This document shows, one piece after another, positions 23,153 through 37,290 of a stretch of DNA of 64,000 bases. Position numbers and translations under genes: made by a program. The DNA comes from Lineus longissimus (taxonomy: Eukaryota; Nemertea; Pilidiophora; Heteronemertea; Lineidae), in contig NC_088311.1 of NCBI RefSeq assembly GCF_910592395.1, positions 21,059,695-21,123,694 on the forward strand, written 5' to 3'. The notes below the pieces were generated by a model. That model ran no database searches, was not told the DNA's origin, and saw only the letters and a list, made by a program, of their open reading frames with translations. Each line of letters begins with the position of its first letter. The stretch's first letter is position 1.

Positions 23153-26018
23153 CTTGAAATAAGAAAATACTCAAGATTATTTAAATAGCATCCCGCGAAG
23201 TTACTATTTATAGCTCACAAGGTCATTTGCATAAGATATTGATGACGTTTTAGTCACGTGACAGTCGGACATCGACACTTATTTCTACGAATTTGAGCTT
23301 ATTTCAAAGTCAGTTATCTTTGACCCTGCATTGTTTTTAGCATGAATGATACCATAGAGTCAGAGAGAGAAATATTCAGAACAATTATGTAGTATTTCCA
23401 ACACTCGGACATGTGCCAGACTAAATCTAACTGCCCCAGTTAGAAAGCCTGAATCCATTACGAAACCGCATGTTTGTCCGACATTGCCTGTAATTCAGCG
23501 ATGGGGAAATAGAGGGCAGCAGCTGCAGTGACGTCATCTTCGCGGAATGCTATTCTCGGTAATCTTTGGTGACATTTTCGTTAAACATTGACAGTTTTTT
23601 TAAATGTATTGTTTTCGAGGATTCCCGGCCGAATATTATCAACATCAGATTTTTGTAAGATCAGCAGTGTTTTAGCACAAAATTATCCTAACAAAAAATA
23701 ATTCAGTTCATCTGAATAGACTGTGACCGCATCAGAACGCCATAAGGGTGTCTCTCCCATAGCTGCAAAGAACATAAAGCTATAAAATGTGCTTTTCAGG
23801 ATTGCCCATCTCATTAACTTCCAGCATTATCTAAAACTTTGACACATAATATGATATAAAACAACATCAATAGTAAAATATTCGGATGCAAAATTGAGTG
23901 ACTTCTGATAAATCGGTTGCCATGCCAACGGGCTCTTTTAAGCGTGTAAATCGTATGTTTGTCATTCATTGTATATTGTTTTATGATTTTACCTTTGTCA
24001 CTGTGCTTGCAATTGCAGAAGCCTACATGAAAGAGAAGAGGTCCTTTATATATTTTTTTTATAATACCAAGGCCGACTTTGGAAAATCGTGCGTACGTAC
24101 TAAATGAACAGACCCTATAACCTATCCAAAAACAACAACATTGGCAAGGTATATTGCAAACCTTTCTTCGTGGGTTTTATGCTTTGCTTCCCCATTTTTA
24201 ATATATTACGAAACGAGTCGTTGCAATGAATTAGCCCTGTATTGAAAATATTGGTTATAAACAGATCACGAATGATTCTTTAGTTCAACCGTTTTTCACA
24301 TGATCAGAACAGAATTTCTCCAAATTCTTGCCATTCACAAACGGCTTATTTCAGCTCCTATTCAAAATTTCTTCTTTGGGCTCAGAATGGAAATCCCTTA
24401 CAGTAATATTTGAAAAAAACTAACAAAACGTGCCCGATTTTCAACAGGTATGTTTTTGTCTTAGGCATAAGTTATCTATCCCTTATGAAAATACGTTTCC
24501 CTTTCCCTGTTCGCTAAAATGTAAACCGTTGAGGTCTCTATGAGCGGCCCAGTTGCCGTGCAAGGGGTCATCAGACTACTAGGGTCACGGGGTACTGGTA
24601 AATCTTTGAAAAAATAGTGAAGTAACCCCGATCAATGTCACATTGTCCTGGTAAGGTTTCAATGGCTCAAATTACTACCAAGTATACTGTTGTTTCGATG
24701 GTTTACAACTATTTTGATAGCAAGAGCGAAGAAACTTACTATTATACAGGCCCCCTATACAGAATTAATGAATGCAGTACATGTAGCCTGCACCTCGTAT
24801 ATCTGAAAAAGAAAATAGAATCGTTTTTGGCAGATCTTAACTGCCCTATTCATTTACACCCCATATACATGTAACTTGGACATTGTAATCATATGAAAAT
24901 AACACTGGTTGGATTCAGGAGAAGAAAACACATTGATACTGACTATATATAGATAATACAATTTTAGATTATATTCTAAAACACTAGAATCCTTGTTTAA
25001 CAACAGATTGTTATGCATGCATTAATGTTCATGTACATTGTATCAAAAACAATAGGTTTAAACTATTTATCATTTTTAACTGAACCTAAATACTTTGACG
25101 CCGTTTTCGTGATCGCTGCATGTAGTCCGCAACGAAGCTTGACTTTGCCCAGCGATACAGTCGCCGACAGACACATCAACTGAAGAAGTGTCACATAAAA
25201 CTGAATCAATTACAATGTAGTAGTTTTTGTTTATCTTAACGAGAACAGATGAAATGGCTGAGTGTGAATCTTCACTAATTGTCCCCGGTGACTGACGACG
25301 CGATGCCCTTGGAGACTGACAATACGCGTATAGCTTCTAAGTTCCAGATGATCAACGCTGTATGACGTCAACACAACACCATCACGGGGATAGATAATTA
25401 TATATTTGTATTGAATAAGTATGTGACAGAATCAAGGGTGGATTAATTACAGTTACAAGGGGCTGAATATGCTATTCGAGATAATGACTGACAAGGATGG
25501 TTACATAAAGTTAAATCGAATTATTTTTCATGACCACAGTACCCATTTAAAGGGAAATTTGATGTCATCGACGTGGTCGGAAAAACTGATGTAACCTCTT
25601 AAATGTTCCCCTTTGATTGGAATGAGTGTCCTACATGTCCTACCCTATTGTATAGTGACGGATTGAGATAGTTCTATAGCGACTCGTGACGTTCAATACC
25701 TCACATAGAATACTCTAGTCACTTTACAGCACGGTATCCATGTACATGTACATGTATATTGAAAACCACTGAATCTAGATATTTACGCACATTTGTGTGA
25801 GAAGAACACATCACTATATTTATTATTCTCAAAACCACTATTTGTACTGCATTTTGCCACTTGATGGCAACAGAAACCTACAGATACTGAGCTTCAGGGC
25901 CTTTCAGTCGGTAAGTATTATAGAACTCAGTGATGTTTCACAAGGGGAGGAGGACGCAACGGACCCTGGTCAATCGAGAATGAGACCTGGCATAATGTCT
26001 TCATGAAGAGACATGCGT
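23153..26018. other. Gene-poor stretch
   Basis: No gene or clear mobile element is seen; A/T-rich DNA with scattered ACATGTA palindromes (for example about 25740-25757). Confidence 0.4.
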
Positions 26019-26052
26019 GTTTTATGAATGATCAGCTGATCATTCATAAAAC
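26019..26052. repeat. Perfect 34-bp palindrome
   Basis: Two 17-nt arms meet without a spacer at CAG|CTG (26035/26036). Each arm is GTTTTATGAATGATCAG read inward. No gene lies close by, so its role is unknown. It may be a remnant of a mobile element end or a symmetric protein-binding site. Confidence 0.85.
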
Positions 26053-29000
26053 GCGTAGTACATGCACGTGTTCGGACTATTTGCCAAACCCAAACTAAAT
26101 ATTTGAAACGTTTGCCTAATATTGAAGACAAAATACTTTTAGGAAACGTGCATCAACACATTTTCAACACTTAAAACACAGATTTGTTAGTCCCTTTATA
26201 ACTTATACAAACACTTAAATAAATTCTGGTTTAGAATTTCAAATATACGAGTTTACTAGAATAGCCTGGAACATTTTTTTGGTTTTGCGATTATTTTAGG
26301 ATGATCCGTTGCGAAAATATTTTTTCCAGAAAATACATTTCGATTACTTATATCGACCTGCGGTCAACTTAAAGGTCTTGAGGAGTCTATAGTACTTACG
26401 TACACACCTGATGGGCCAATTACATTAGGGGGATAGTCTACATTCAAGAAGCTCTTTGGCCATGATGATACCTAATCCGCCTTGGCATGTAATTATCAAG
26501 TAGGCCTTCGCTATTGTCCTCTGTCATGCCGATGCCTGTTTAAGTCATTCCGCTCTCACCAAGTACTACATAATATTACGGTTCCCATTCACAAATTTTC
26601 CCACAAAGTCTTAGGTCTAAATGGTGATTTTGTAATTTCAACAAATTTTAGAGAGCTCATAGTGTATATTTTGGATAGTTCCACCACTTCATTTTTTCAG
26701 ATGTTTACGTAATAGACCATGGGAGGTTTTTTTTTACTGTATCACCCTTGTGCGGGCTTTTCAATATCCCCCTCCCCCGTTTTAGCTTATTCGTACATGT
26801 AGCCTACGTATAAGGAGTCAAAAAATGCACTAAATCTTATTGGATGCTTCTGTAGTCGCACACTCTGGGTTCTTTTCGGGTCATTTCTCTCATTTAGCAA
26901 GCTTTATTGATCCCTTAAAAACAAAGCAGCCGAAAAAAAAGGACCTAAATTTGTAGGAATTCCCCTTAACCGGAGTACTATCAGCTGAGGGCCATGCGTT
27001 GATCATGCACATACAGAGATATCTTATGGTAATTGCCCAAGTAAAACATTTATTTGTAGCCTTAGAATCAGCATGTAGTTGTTTTCCAATTTCAAGGGTC
27101 ACGTCACAAGAAAGCATGCATGTAGACAGTGACAAACTAACCAATATCTTAACCTCGCGATATCCCTGCCGGCAAAAACCGGTCCCTACATGTCACGATT
27201 AACGGGGGTAATCGTGCAAAGAACGCTGCCTAATTCGCTTCCGCCTCCCCGGATTGTGAAATTGAAAATAAAACATCAAGCGAGGTCGATTGGTCGGTGC
27301 GTTGATTTGAGAGTGTGAGAGCGAAGACAGTCAAGGAAAATATTGTCTATGTTTCTGGTATATACGCTCCTTTCACCTATATAAGGTCAGTTCTAGTTTT
27401 AGATAGCCGATTACATGATAAAGAACATCGTCCATTCACGTTCCTGTCATGTCGTTCAATAAGCCAACAACATTTCTGAAAATCGCAGCGAATTTAGCGC
27501 ATTAATTGGACGTGGTATATCGTATGAAATTAGAAGTCCAGACTTGACATGTGCCACTTTGATGGAGGGCCTATGCCAGCAGTAAATTATAGTCAGTCTT
27601 CGACTTGATCCGAACAAACAGTATGTAAATATGCTACATCATGACACGATTTGATCTTCATATTGGTATGGACATAACCGAGTGATGGGGATTAGGAGGG
27701 ACATAAAATCTTCTCATCTAAGTTGTTGATGGCCTCTATGGTGTGCTGCCGCGCAATCATTATCAGACTCGACATTGTCTCCGATGACCGTAATCAATAG
27801 AAGATTGGATCCCTTTAATGAACATTCGACACGTCCGCCTTGCCGCGCTGATTTGAAGGTCACAAGGGTTGATTCCGGGGTTGAGTGAAGGTCACGACAC
27901 CCGTTGATCAGGAACAGACAGCCATGCATCCACATCGACTTGACCTCAAAGGTTTTTGACGTCAGTATACAAGTTGGTAAGAAAGTATGAAAAAATACTA
28001 CGGTAGTCATCCTCACCTCCTTCACAATGGGCGCCGCACTCGGCATTGTCGTTGTTGTTGTTGATGGATGGACGACCCTTATAATAATGAATAAACAGAA
28101 CTACCCAGAGAAGGAAGTTTGGGGTCTTCTATTACACTCACGGCAGAAAGTCACCTCATTCGCTCCTTTGGCAATGTCGATTAGACACGTAGAATTTAAA
28201 GAACATCTTCCTTGATGACCTCACTTGTGACGTCTTTTATTTTTTTAATGTTGCACTTACCTGACGGTGAGTTGATGGAATTACAAATTAATCTAATAGT
28301 GAAAATAAATGAAAGACAGATAATCAATGTACTAATTATGAAAGGATGCGTTCACTTACTCAAACTTGATTACCTCCGAATACAATCATTACTTGGCAGA
28401 CTGCAGACAAGAGTTTCTCCCGCCTGATGCCTAAAAGATGGCATGAAGAAACATGATTTGGAGAGTAAAGAATATCTCATAAGCTTAGTCTGGCTTGGTA
28501 AAAACGATATCAATTGCAGACTGGAGCAAAGGACTTTGAATTAATTTCACTTTCAACGAAAAAGGAAAAAAATAAGCGAGCCTTTTTATTCTTGATGAAA
28601 CGGAGCGTAAAAATAAGTATTTCCAAAATATCAGCATCATCATATCAATGAGGTAGAAAGTACATGTGGTATTATCAATAGCCCAAAAGTGCCTTAAACA
28701 GATTGCTTCCTAGGATAAGTGCACTTCAAGAGTTTCAAAAACGATAAGTGAAAGATGATATAAACAACGATAAAAAAGTGCCATAGTATGACAGACAGAA
28801 AGACGTCACGGATTTGATTTTTGTATTCGATCACTCGGCAACTTTCAGCCTCAAATCAAATTGTACCGAACAAAACACATCGATTTCTTGTCATCTGACT
28901 TAGATGTCTTGTATTTCACATTGTAGCGAGTATTGCGCCTCCGGGGATGTATCGGAGGCTGGTGAAACCCATACCACGCGCTTAGTCTGCCAGGGAACAA

Positions 29001-29948
29001 TTGATTGCCAAGGACTGCGAAGAGAATCAATTGCGAATGGAAGTCCATTGAACACAGATCAAGCTACACTGCCATGATCGACATTTGCGACAGTCACTGC
29101 ACTAAGTTACTGTTGTCCATACCGTCATGTTTGGAAACAGTCGAGTTTGGTATTTGTACTGGGCAGACGAAGCGGCGCAAAAGCAAGGAAGAACTTTCGA
29201 GGGACAATGAAGCCTGTTACACCGGGCATCCATCTCGCTCGGACTGGCATGATGCAGCGCTCTTCCGCTGTGGGTGGCAAGCGTTGCAGCGAACGTGTTG
29301 GACCAACCCTCATAGGATGGAGCAGCAGTTCTGCCTCGCTGGACACTCATCCGTCATTCTGTACGATAGCCTACCTTTTTTTCGTTTTGACACGACAACT
29401 GCAACAAGAAATTAGTTTCGGTCTCCGTTCGAAGAAGGCAGGGGCTAGGAAGTCAAATTGGTGGTCTTCATTTGACTTAGTATCCCCCCCCCCCTCCTTG
29501 CACACAATATGCACCAAGCCAGCGGTATTCATATTCAGTGCGTACTTACACAATTTGAAAATTTCAAAATCAATTACAAATTTCAAATACCCAACGATCG
29601 GCTTGGGCCTTTAAAGTGCTTTTCATTCCAAAAACACAACAATGAAACATGGGGAATGCATGACAATACACGCTTGGTCTTTCAACCTTGATCGCTGATC
29701 AGTACCCATCAGCCTGTTGTGAAACCCGATCTCTCTGAAACATCAATATTGGAGATCATATCACAAATGAGTTCAGGCTCATTATAGTTTGATCTATTGG
29801 CGAATCAATCCATGAGCGGATCAATCAAAGACCAGATCACGCCGACGGGCATGGTGGTGGAACGGGATTGCGAGCCGAAAAGGGTTATGGGTGCGATTTC
29901 GTATTCTTCTTAGACGACTGGAAAATCACTCATGGTTACTTGTCTGCT
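26053..29948. other. Gene-poor stretch with one orphan TATA-like site
   Basis: No supportable gene. CCTATATAAGG at 27376-27386 resembles a TATA box or near-CArG element, preceded by ATTGGT near 27290 (an inverted CCAAT), but no coding exon follows. At 29100-29400 three or four frames are open at once on both strands because the segment is G/C-richer; nothing in them is recognised. Confidence 0.35.
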
Positions 29949-30038
29949 AGACTCCCATGGGCCGCCCATTGCGTCATCCTAGTTTGGTCTCCTTACGTTA
30001 GGGTGAGGAACGAGTCGGTCCACTGCGTCCGGAGTGTA
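29949..30038 (+). repeat. Dispersed repeat copy (GTCCAnTGCGTC family)
   Basis: Contains CCCATTGCGTCATCCTAG (29965-29982) and then GTCCACTGCGTCCGGAGTG (30018-30036). The order and spacing match the copy at 4844-4911. A 15-base G run at 30130-30144 and another at 30211-30225 follow closely. Confidence 0.65.
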
Positions 30039-30225
30039 CTTGTCTGCATGCTATACGGTATGTCAGAGTGATTAAATAATAAGAATACTGAATCTTTCAC
30101 TTGTGTTGTCAGTGTGTGCGGATGAGGGAGGGGGGGGGGGGGGGCTGTCGGGGTTATTGAGGTCTTATTTCCACGTGACTGGTCATGAGGTGTATTGACT
30201 GTGTGTGTGTGGGGGGGGGGGGGGG

Positions 30226-32839
30226 ATACCATCCTCCATATCAGGTATTTGGGAATTTCTAACACAAAGAATGTAAGGATGATACAAATGCTTGCTAGAG
30301 AGGAGCGGGTCTTTACTCTCAAGGTGCCAGGTGGCCACTTTCCATTAGAACTAACTTACATAAATGACAGTTTCCGTCGTCGTGGGTTATTGGATGTCCA
30401 ACCCCTAAAAATAAGATGATTACAACATTGTGGTCAATGAATTGGCAATTTACGACTTATCTAGAAGGACGTGTCGACGTCATATGATGCTATGGCATGA
30501 AGTGTTACAGCGTGAAGAGATCTTGTACCAAAAGTGGCTCACAGGATCAGTGATATCGAACTCAAAACAGTCAACAACTTCTTCTTTTTAACAATGGCTT
30601 AGCAGCGGTCATTTCATGGCCCATAATGTTAGGAAAGTTCAATTTAAAATAACAATGGCCGAGGTTAAAAAATATTTTTAAAAAACTTGTTTACATAATC
30701 TTATTCAATTGGCCCAGTAAATGCGCTCTGCGTGAAATCGGATCAGTCGGATTTGGCCTGGGAAAGTTGCACTGCCTTGAATATCACTTTTACAGGTTCA
30801 AAGAAATAAAAATGAGCTATTCAGCGTTTGTTATTCTCCTTCTGTTTTATTTATGTTGGAGTCGTTTGCTGACAGGAGAGGTTATTTTTAATGCACTTGA
30901 TGAGTTTCTGCACAAGCGCTTCTCGCCCACTTCTGCACAACTTCATGCACTCTTTCCTGTTTGTTCAGTTCCGGTGTTGAAGTTTAAAATGTCCTAGGAT
31001 AGAATGTCCGGAGAATAAAGGATTCTTACGAGCTTTTAATCTCTCAGCTATTGGCGGTCACTGCCTCGAAAGAAACAAGAGGCGGACACTTCTTCCATGG
31101 GACATTTTCCACTTCTACACCGGGGTCTATTGTAAAAACGTTTCGTTTAAGATGTTGAGCTAAAGCCCACAAATTTAGCCCAGTAGGCCTACTTGGAGTA
31201 AGTGCAATTAGCCGATTATTGAATTACATGTAATATGTTTAGTGTTCTTCAATAGTAGTTATCCCTGTAGTTCTATCTAATATCTGTATTGCCTATAAAC
31301 TAAACGGATTAAGCTTAGAATTCTTTGAAGGAAATGAACCAAGAAGGGGAGAAGATTATACAATTAGTAAATACTTTGCTTTTTTGCAAAAGAATTTTGA
31401 TCTTTCCACGATCAAGGTCAAATGGATTATTATATACTACAAAAACATTTGTAGTCTTTCAAATTCGTCCAATTCGATTGGATGAAGAATACAAACTATC
31501 CATTGATACCAGAGGGGGGGGGGGGGTCACGGTCTGACTTTAGTTCGAGCAATATCATTAGAAACGGTATCACCTGGAGGATTCGAAATCATGCAATGAC
31601 CTTTTGAACATGGGGTTTTTAAGTTTAAGGATCAGCTTTATACGTGACAAGGAGAAGTCAGAATCTGGATTCAAGATTCTGGCGTCGTATACATTGTAGT
31701 ACTGCTTCTACATTCTTAGTCTTTATCATTTCTTGACAAAACTAATATATATGTAAGCTTATATACAAGTTGTACACCCTTGTCTTCCCTGCCCCTTCTT
31801 CGATCTGTGCATTGAAGCAAAGGTCATAATACTAACAGAGAAAATAGTACATGTAATGAGGAGAGAAAAAAACAAATACGTTTGACCGGTGACCGTTTTA
31901 GAGATCCGGCGATATATCAAAAGCAAATGAGTGATCATGGAATTTTCTTTGAGTTACAAATGTGCGGAGGCCTATTGACTGTGTAGAGGCCTTAAATGTA
32001 TAAACTGATCGAAACGAAGAATAGAAATGTCAGATATCTGCGCATGGAATTTGAGAGGGATGAACAGTGAATCAGTTGGAGTGAGACTAGTATTGGACAT
32101 TATTGGGCTGATTCATGATTTCTGGCAACGGAAATAATATATCATGGTCTGTTGAACGAAGACGTTAGTTGTTATATTTCTCGGTTATCCACCGCTCTCG
32201 CCTCGACCGCAGAGCGGATGGCTGGCGTATCGTTCATCATCCTCCCTTGGACAAAGTTACTCCCTCGGCAGCCCATTGTAATCCTTAATACAGTCTTCTT
32301 ATGCGTCTGGAGTGCAGGTCAAAGTCACCCAGTCCGCGAGCTATACCGGTATCTACTCTATTCATGAGGTCTTGAGATGGGAAGGTCACCAGTTGTTATG
32401 GCATGACAAGAGCGTTTCACGCGGCGTATATCGAATAGGGGATGCGGAGATAGGCCTCAATCTTGAGAGACTACAAAGATATCGAAGAAATAAAAGCGTT
32501 CCTTCGATCAGACAACGCTTGCGATATCCAAGAACTTCAGACTATCTACTTCATTTGTTGAGATGTGTCAATCGCGTGTGGCCGAATGAGAAAAAGATAG
32601 ACGGCAGGTTCTCATCATTTGAACCAGGATACATATAGGTCATCATCACCAAGTCGATTGCTCCAGTCATGCAATAATGCCCATTATTCTGTCTGGCGAC
32701 ACTGATCTTGTCGGAACAGTGAAGTGTTCAGGCTGCCGTTAAATCTGAATGAGTTGAAACCGATAGTTTTCTTTCATTTTTTCAATGTCATTCATTTCCA
32801 GTGCATGTGTTTTGCCTGTATCAGGAAAAAGAGTTCAAT
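30226..32839. other. Gene-poor stretch
   Basis: No recognised gene. A 13-base G run lies at 31514-31526. A possible diverged GTCC-family copy ends near 32310 (ATGCGTCTGGAGTGCAGGTC). The open frame at 32312-32638 has no family features. Confidence 0.35.
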
Positions 32840-32935
32840 CCCTGTGTTTCCCTATTGAAAAGTCGTGGTCTCTCAGTGCAACCGTCTATTGCTTGGAAAC
32901 ACTGGGATATGAAGACTGTTAGAAATGTTACACCA
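32840..32935. repeat. Partial copy of the GCCGGTGTAA MITE family
   Basis: Shares CTATTGAAAAGTCGTGGTCT, then TTGGAAACACTG and ATGTTACACC, in the same order as the element at 52030-52211. Only the right part is preserved here. Confidence 0.65.
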
Positions 32936-35900
32936 ACACGGAGGCCTTCCGTCATATGCATATAACATGCGCAACAATGCGCTCTACGTACTTGTGACGC
33001 CATTCTTGCCATTCACATCACAAAATATTTTTTATAAAAAAACCCAACCTGTTTAACATGCCCAAATATAGTACTCGAACAAATTCTGAATGAAATACAA
33101 AAGGTATTTGGCATATTGTTCGCCATTCATGCGGGGACAAATCGTTCAGGGCTATTTGCGTCAGACCAATACGCACCTTGCAGCGGGGTTTATTCTGAGT
33201 AGGCCTACTTAGGTAAACAGCCAACAAAAGCATGGATCAAGTAAGTCAGGTAGTATTCAAGATGACAATGAGTGCTGTACGTAACTATTTAATAGCTAAG
33301 GACAACAAATTGAGCATGTCATTCCTGGGGGGAATCGATGGTCTGTACCGGCTGTCGATGGTTATCACGCGCTCAAGACATGATAATGTCACTTCCGTTT
33401 TTGAAAGAGAAAAAACACCAAGATAAAACCTGGTGAAGAAATAGGAAAAGGTGTCCGGTTCTATTGCATTCTGACGGATGATGGTACAATATATATCAGT
33501 CGGGGCCAACACGAAAAAATGTGATTGTTCCATTGTCACGCTTTATCCTGATTGCTAATATCACAAAAACATAATTGTGTAAATTCACACAAAAACGTGA
33601 TTGCCGAATAGCCGCTCAGAGATGAGAGGCCCAGGGCAAAATATACTTTTACACCTACTACAAAACGTAGTAATCTAACTAAATTGCCGTTGTGCCAATA
33701 CACTGAATATCATTGGCACTTTTAAACACTGTTACGATGCAAAACATCTATTAGTTAATAATGCGCATTATGCTGGTATGAAGTAACATAAATACACACA
33801 GCCTGGTTGTTCAGATGAAAAAATCTTAGTCAGCCGAGGAAATTATGTATTTTTACATCAAGAAACTTTTGACATTAAAAGCCATATATCAAATTACTAT
33901 CATGTGGTACGCGTCGGCGTGCATAATACAATACATCTTCGCCACTGCATTGAGACAATGCCCGTTACAATATAAGTCTCTTATTACCTGCGTCCATTCC
34001 CCATTCCTCCCACCATCGCCTGGGGCAATGGGTGTGCAGCCTCGAGGAAAATATCAAAATGCCGCAATCATATTTACCCATTTCATAATTGCGGAATATT
34101 CCGGAAGCGATGAAAATATTGGCAGTATTTGATTGTATTTGAAATAAATACACGTAACCTGGTTCGGATGAGAACAGCTTATAAACAGTTTTTTTCCCAA
34201 GAGACTCGGATCTCTATCCTGCATTCTAAAATGTCTTTTTTTTCGTTGAGAGACCACATATCTCATTCATGACCCTCATTTGTCAATATACAGTTGATCA
34301 ACACACTGCATGTACATGTCAAAATCATGAGGACCGGGGAAGAACCGAAACAGAATACATGAAATAACTGCACTCAAAATAAATGGATTGCCACAGGCAA
34401 ATGACAGAAATATAGTCAATAAAAGGGTATTCAATGGCCTTTCCCCAGGAAATCAATCTTTTCTGGTTGGATTATTTCTGCCCCTCTAGATTGCCAATAT
34501 CCACATCATCAAAACTAATTCGTGACCAAGATTGCGAACAAGGAAGATGCCTTTTTTCTTGTATTTCCAATTATGCATACGCATTACGCATGCTGAAGAA
34601 GTACACTTGCTATGGACACAGTGTCAACCTCTTAGTTTTCATTTCAATCAACGTCTACGCTTATCTGAAAAACAAATAAAAACAAAGTTGTTATAAGAGT
34701 GATAATTTACGTTCTGACTTGACCAATGCCCAAGGTAGAACAAACATTCCCAGACAATATTGAATAGTCCTCGTGAAAGTATCAATAAGTTTGCATTGTT
34801 AACGTTACAATATTGACCAAGCCGAACAACACTGCCGAAGACACAGAAGCGCCGATGCCGGAATGGTACGTACAAGCTCGTGTCCCTGCTTCTGTTCAGT
34901 GTTTTCGGTGTTTGTTCGCAAATGTTTTTAAAACATATCAATTGGCAAATACAAAAAAACGGTGGTTGTTTTTTCATGTCAACATTTCAATTTGGGTCCA
35001 AGCTGACACAAGCTGTGTACGTCGGGCGCGGGCCCGGAGATTCTGCTCCACGTGCCAAGACGCGAATACTGCTGCATGGAAGAGACAACAACCATCCGTC
35101 GGAGCTATGCACTGCTCGGGAACAAGCAATTACGGCAATTACATTTCTCTCAATTAGCCGGTGTGGGAATATGTTGGGCCCACTCGTTAAATTGTAGTCG
35201 GGACTTTCGACCATGTGGTCACTGCGTGCACCAAGCGGTTTGTTTAATTGACCATTTTGATCACGCCGGCATTCAGAAGACAACTCGAGAAAATTAGCGA
35301 AACTGAGATTAACAACGTTTTACTGTCTCCGGAAAAATTAGCGACTGCTATCAGCGAAATAATAGTAACTATGTCTTTGCTTCGTAAATAAGCGAAAAGG
35401 GGAACTAATAAAAAATGTCAAAGGACTTAATGGTGTTAAGTTACTTTTGCATCTTTCGTAACACACTTAACAATTTGTAAAGCAGATTTTGTTGCGGGTC
35501 ATGATTTGATGAAAGCATGGTGTTAATTGTAATTTCTATTGATCCAAAATTGTCTTTTGAGGACTAAGTTCCAACAAAAAAAAGGAATTCATTCCTTCTT
35601 TAAGAACGTTTCTAAGATTTCTTCACGAATCAAGACCAACTCAGCGGCGACATGTGCTAATACATCCGTGCTTGAATCAAGGTGATTGTGCTTGAATTAA
35701 CCGTGCTCTACACCCGTGCTAGCAAGAAAGAGTTTTGGTTGGGTCCATCTGACCTAGGAAGTTTTAAACTTGTGTTTAAAATGAATATAGCCTTCAATGT
35801 GTCTGCCCCGATACAAACTGTGTCAACATTGTGCATAAAGGTATAAACGTATTCTAGGCCATCCAACATATCGTGTGACGTAAACTGTAGTGATATTTGC

Positions 35901-37290
35901 ATTAGGCGCTTTGATTAGGTCAATTATATTTCTAACATGAATGTCAACAACCACGATATCGATTGTGAAACGGCCCATATCAATAGAATGTAGGCCAGGA
36001 TATTTATAGATTATGTTCCTTTTATATATAAGCACAGGCCGACCATGGGCTCAGTGGAGTAGGTCCCGAGAGGTTTACAAGTCCTCGACGACCTGCTCCC
36101 GTGGGTGGTTGCGACTATTGGTTTTATTTTCACTGGGCATTCTTAAGGTTTATTGAGCATTCTTGTTGATATTAGTCTTCAAATTGATGTCAAAATCAAA
36201 ACTCTTTTAATCACTGGGCCCACATTCTTTCGCAACTTCATAAAGAATATATTTCTTGGGGTTAATTCCGCAGCTTCTGGAAAGGGTCTTCTACAATGGG
36301 TCTTCGCCGAAAATTGTATCACGACTCTTTGCGCGGCTAAGTCCCGAGACCAATGTCGGTGTAACATTTTGACTGTTCAACAGAGTTGAACATAGTTCAG
36401 TGGTTCCATACAATATACAGCTGAGAGACCTTTCTAAGATTGACACAGCGGGACCAACGCCGAGACATCTCACGTTTGATGTGAAGGGGGTCCCGATCAT
36501 TCAAGGTCGCAAGACAGACCAACGTATCGTTTGTTTGATAAACATGAAATTTACATTCGATGACAACCCGAGATGAACAAGATTACATGTACATGTATTT
36601 CCTCATTTCAAGCAGAAAGATAAATGTTTTAGAAAAAGTCTGCCCCCGGTCCGAAGTGAAGGCCGATGTATTTGGGATCACATTTAATTCTTGAGAACGT
36701 ATTAGACAGAACACATATAGATAAACCATACATCTAATCTCTCATATTTAGCCTTAAGACCCCCCCCCCCCCCCACAAACACACATGTGTAGGCCCTGGA
36801 CCCTTGGGATGGCCAAACTCAGCACCACCCATTCAGTGACTATCACTGTAGTCATCTCCATTCTTAAATCCATCATTAATGAGTTCAAAATAATGTCGCA
36901 ATATTTCCTCGTCCAATGCGAACATGACTGTGCCAAAACATCATCTGGCTTGGACGAAAAATTTGGTCTGCTTTATATACGCACTCTTTATTTAGAAACC
37001 GGTGCGAGGAATTACTCATCGGTTCCTGGTACACCGAACAGCTTGTGGAGCGAAATTTTCCGAAGCTACCATCGGTGATTGTCGTCAGCCAATGACATTT
37101 TTCATAACAATATCTCACAATAGATCGGAATGCTAAGCGCGCGACCCGACAATTCCCGAGCGGTGTGATGACGCATGGCTTATTATTAATGCCGTGTTAT
37201 TGTTTTGAATGAACCAAGGCAACGACTGCGATCGATCCTTCCCCGAGCTTGCACGACTCAACAATGCGCCATGTTCTGCCGACTTGGACG
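32936..37290. other. Gene-poor stretch upstream of the KLF gene
   Basis: No supportable gene. A segment at about 36025-36105 weakly resembles a tRNA-type A box (GGGCTCAGTGGAGTAGG) and B box (GGTTTACAAGTCC), as in some SINEs, but the spacing is imperfect. A 15-base C run lies at 36760-36774. Distal regulatory DNA of the KLF gene may be here; this is inference. Confidence 0.3.

Noticed and set aside
29005-29614. Several overlapping open frames on both strands
   Set aside because: Open frames on both strands together point to G/C-richer composition; none shows a recognisable motif.
34813-35297. Overlapping frames of about 80-114 codons on both strands
   Set aside because: No family features, no splice context and low-complexity composition.
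36025-36105. tRNA gene or tRNA-derived SINE head
   Set aside because: A and B box resemblance is loose, box spacing is off and no cloverleaf closes; noted only as weak.
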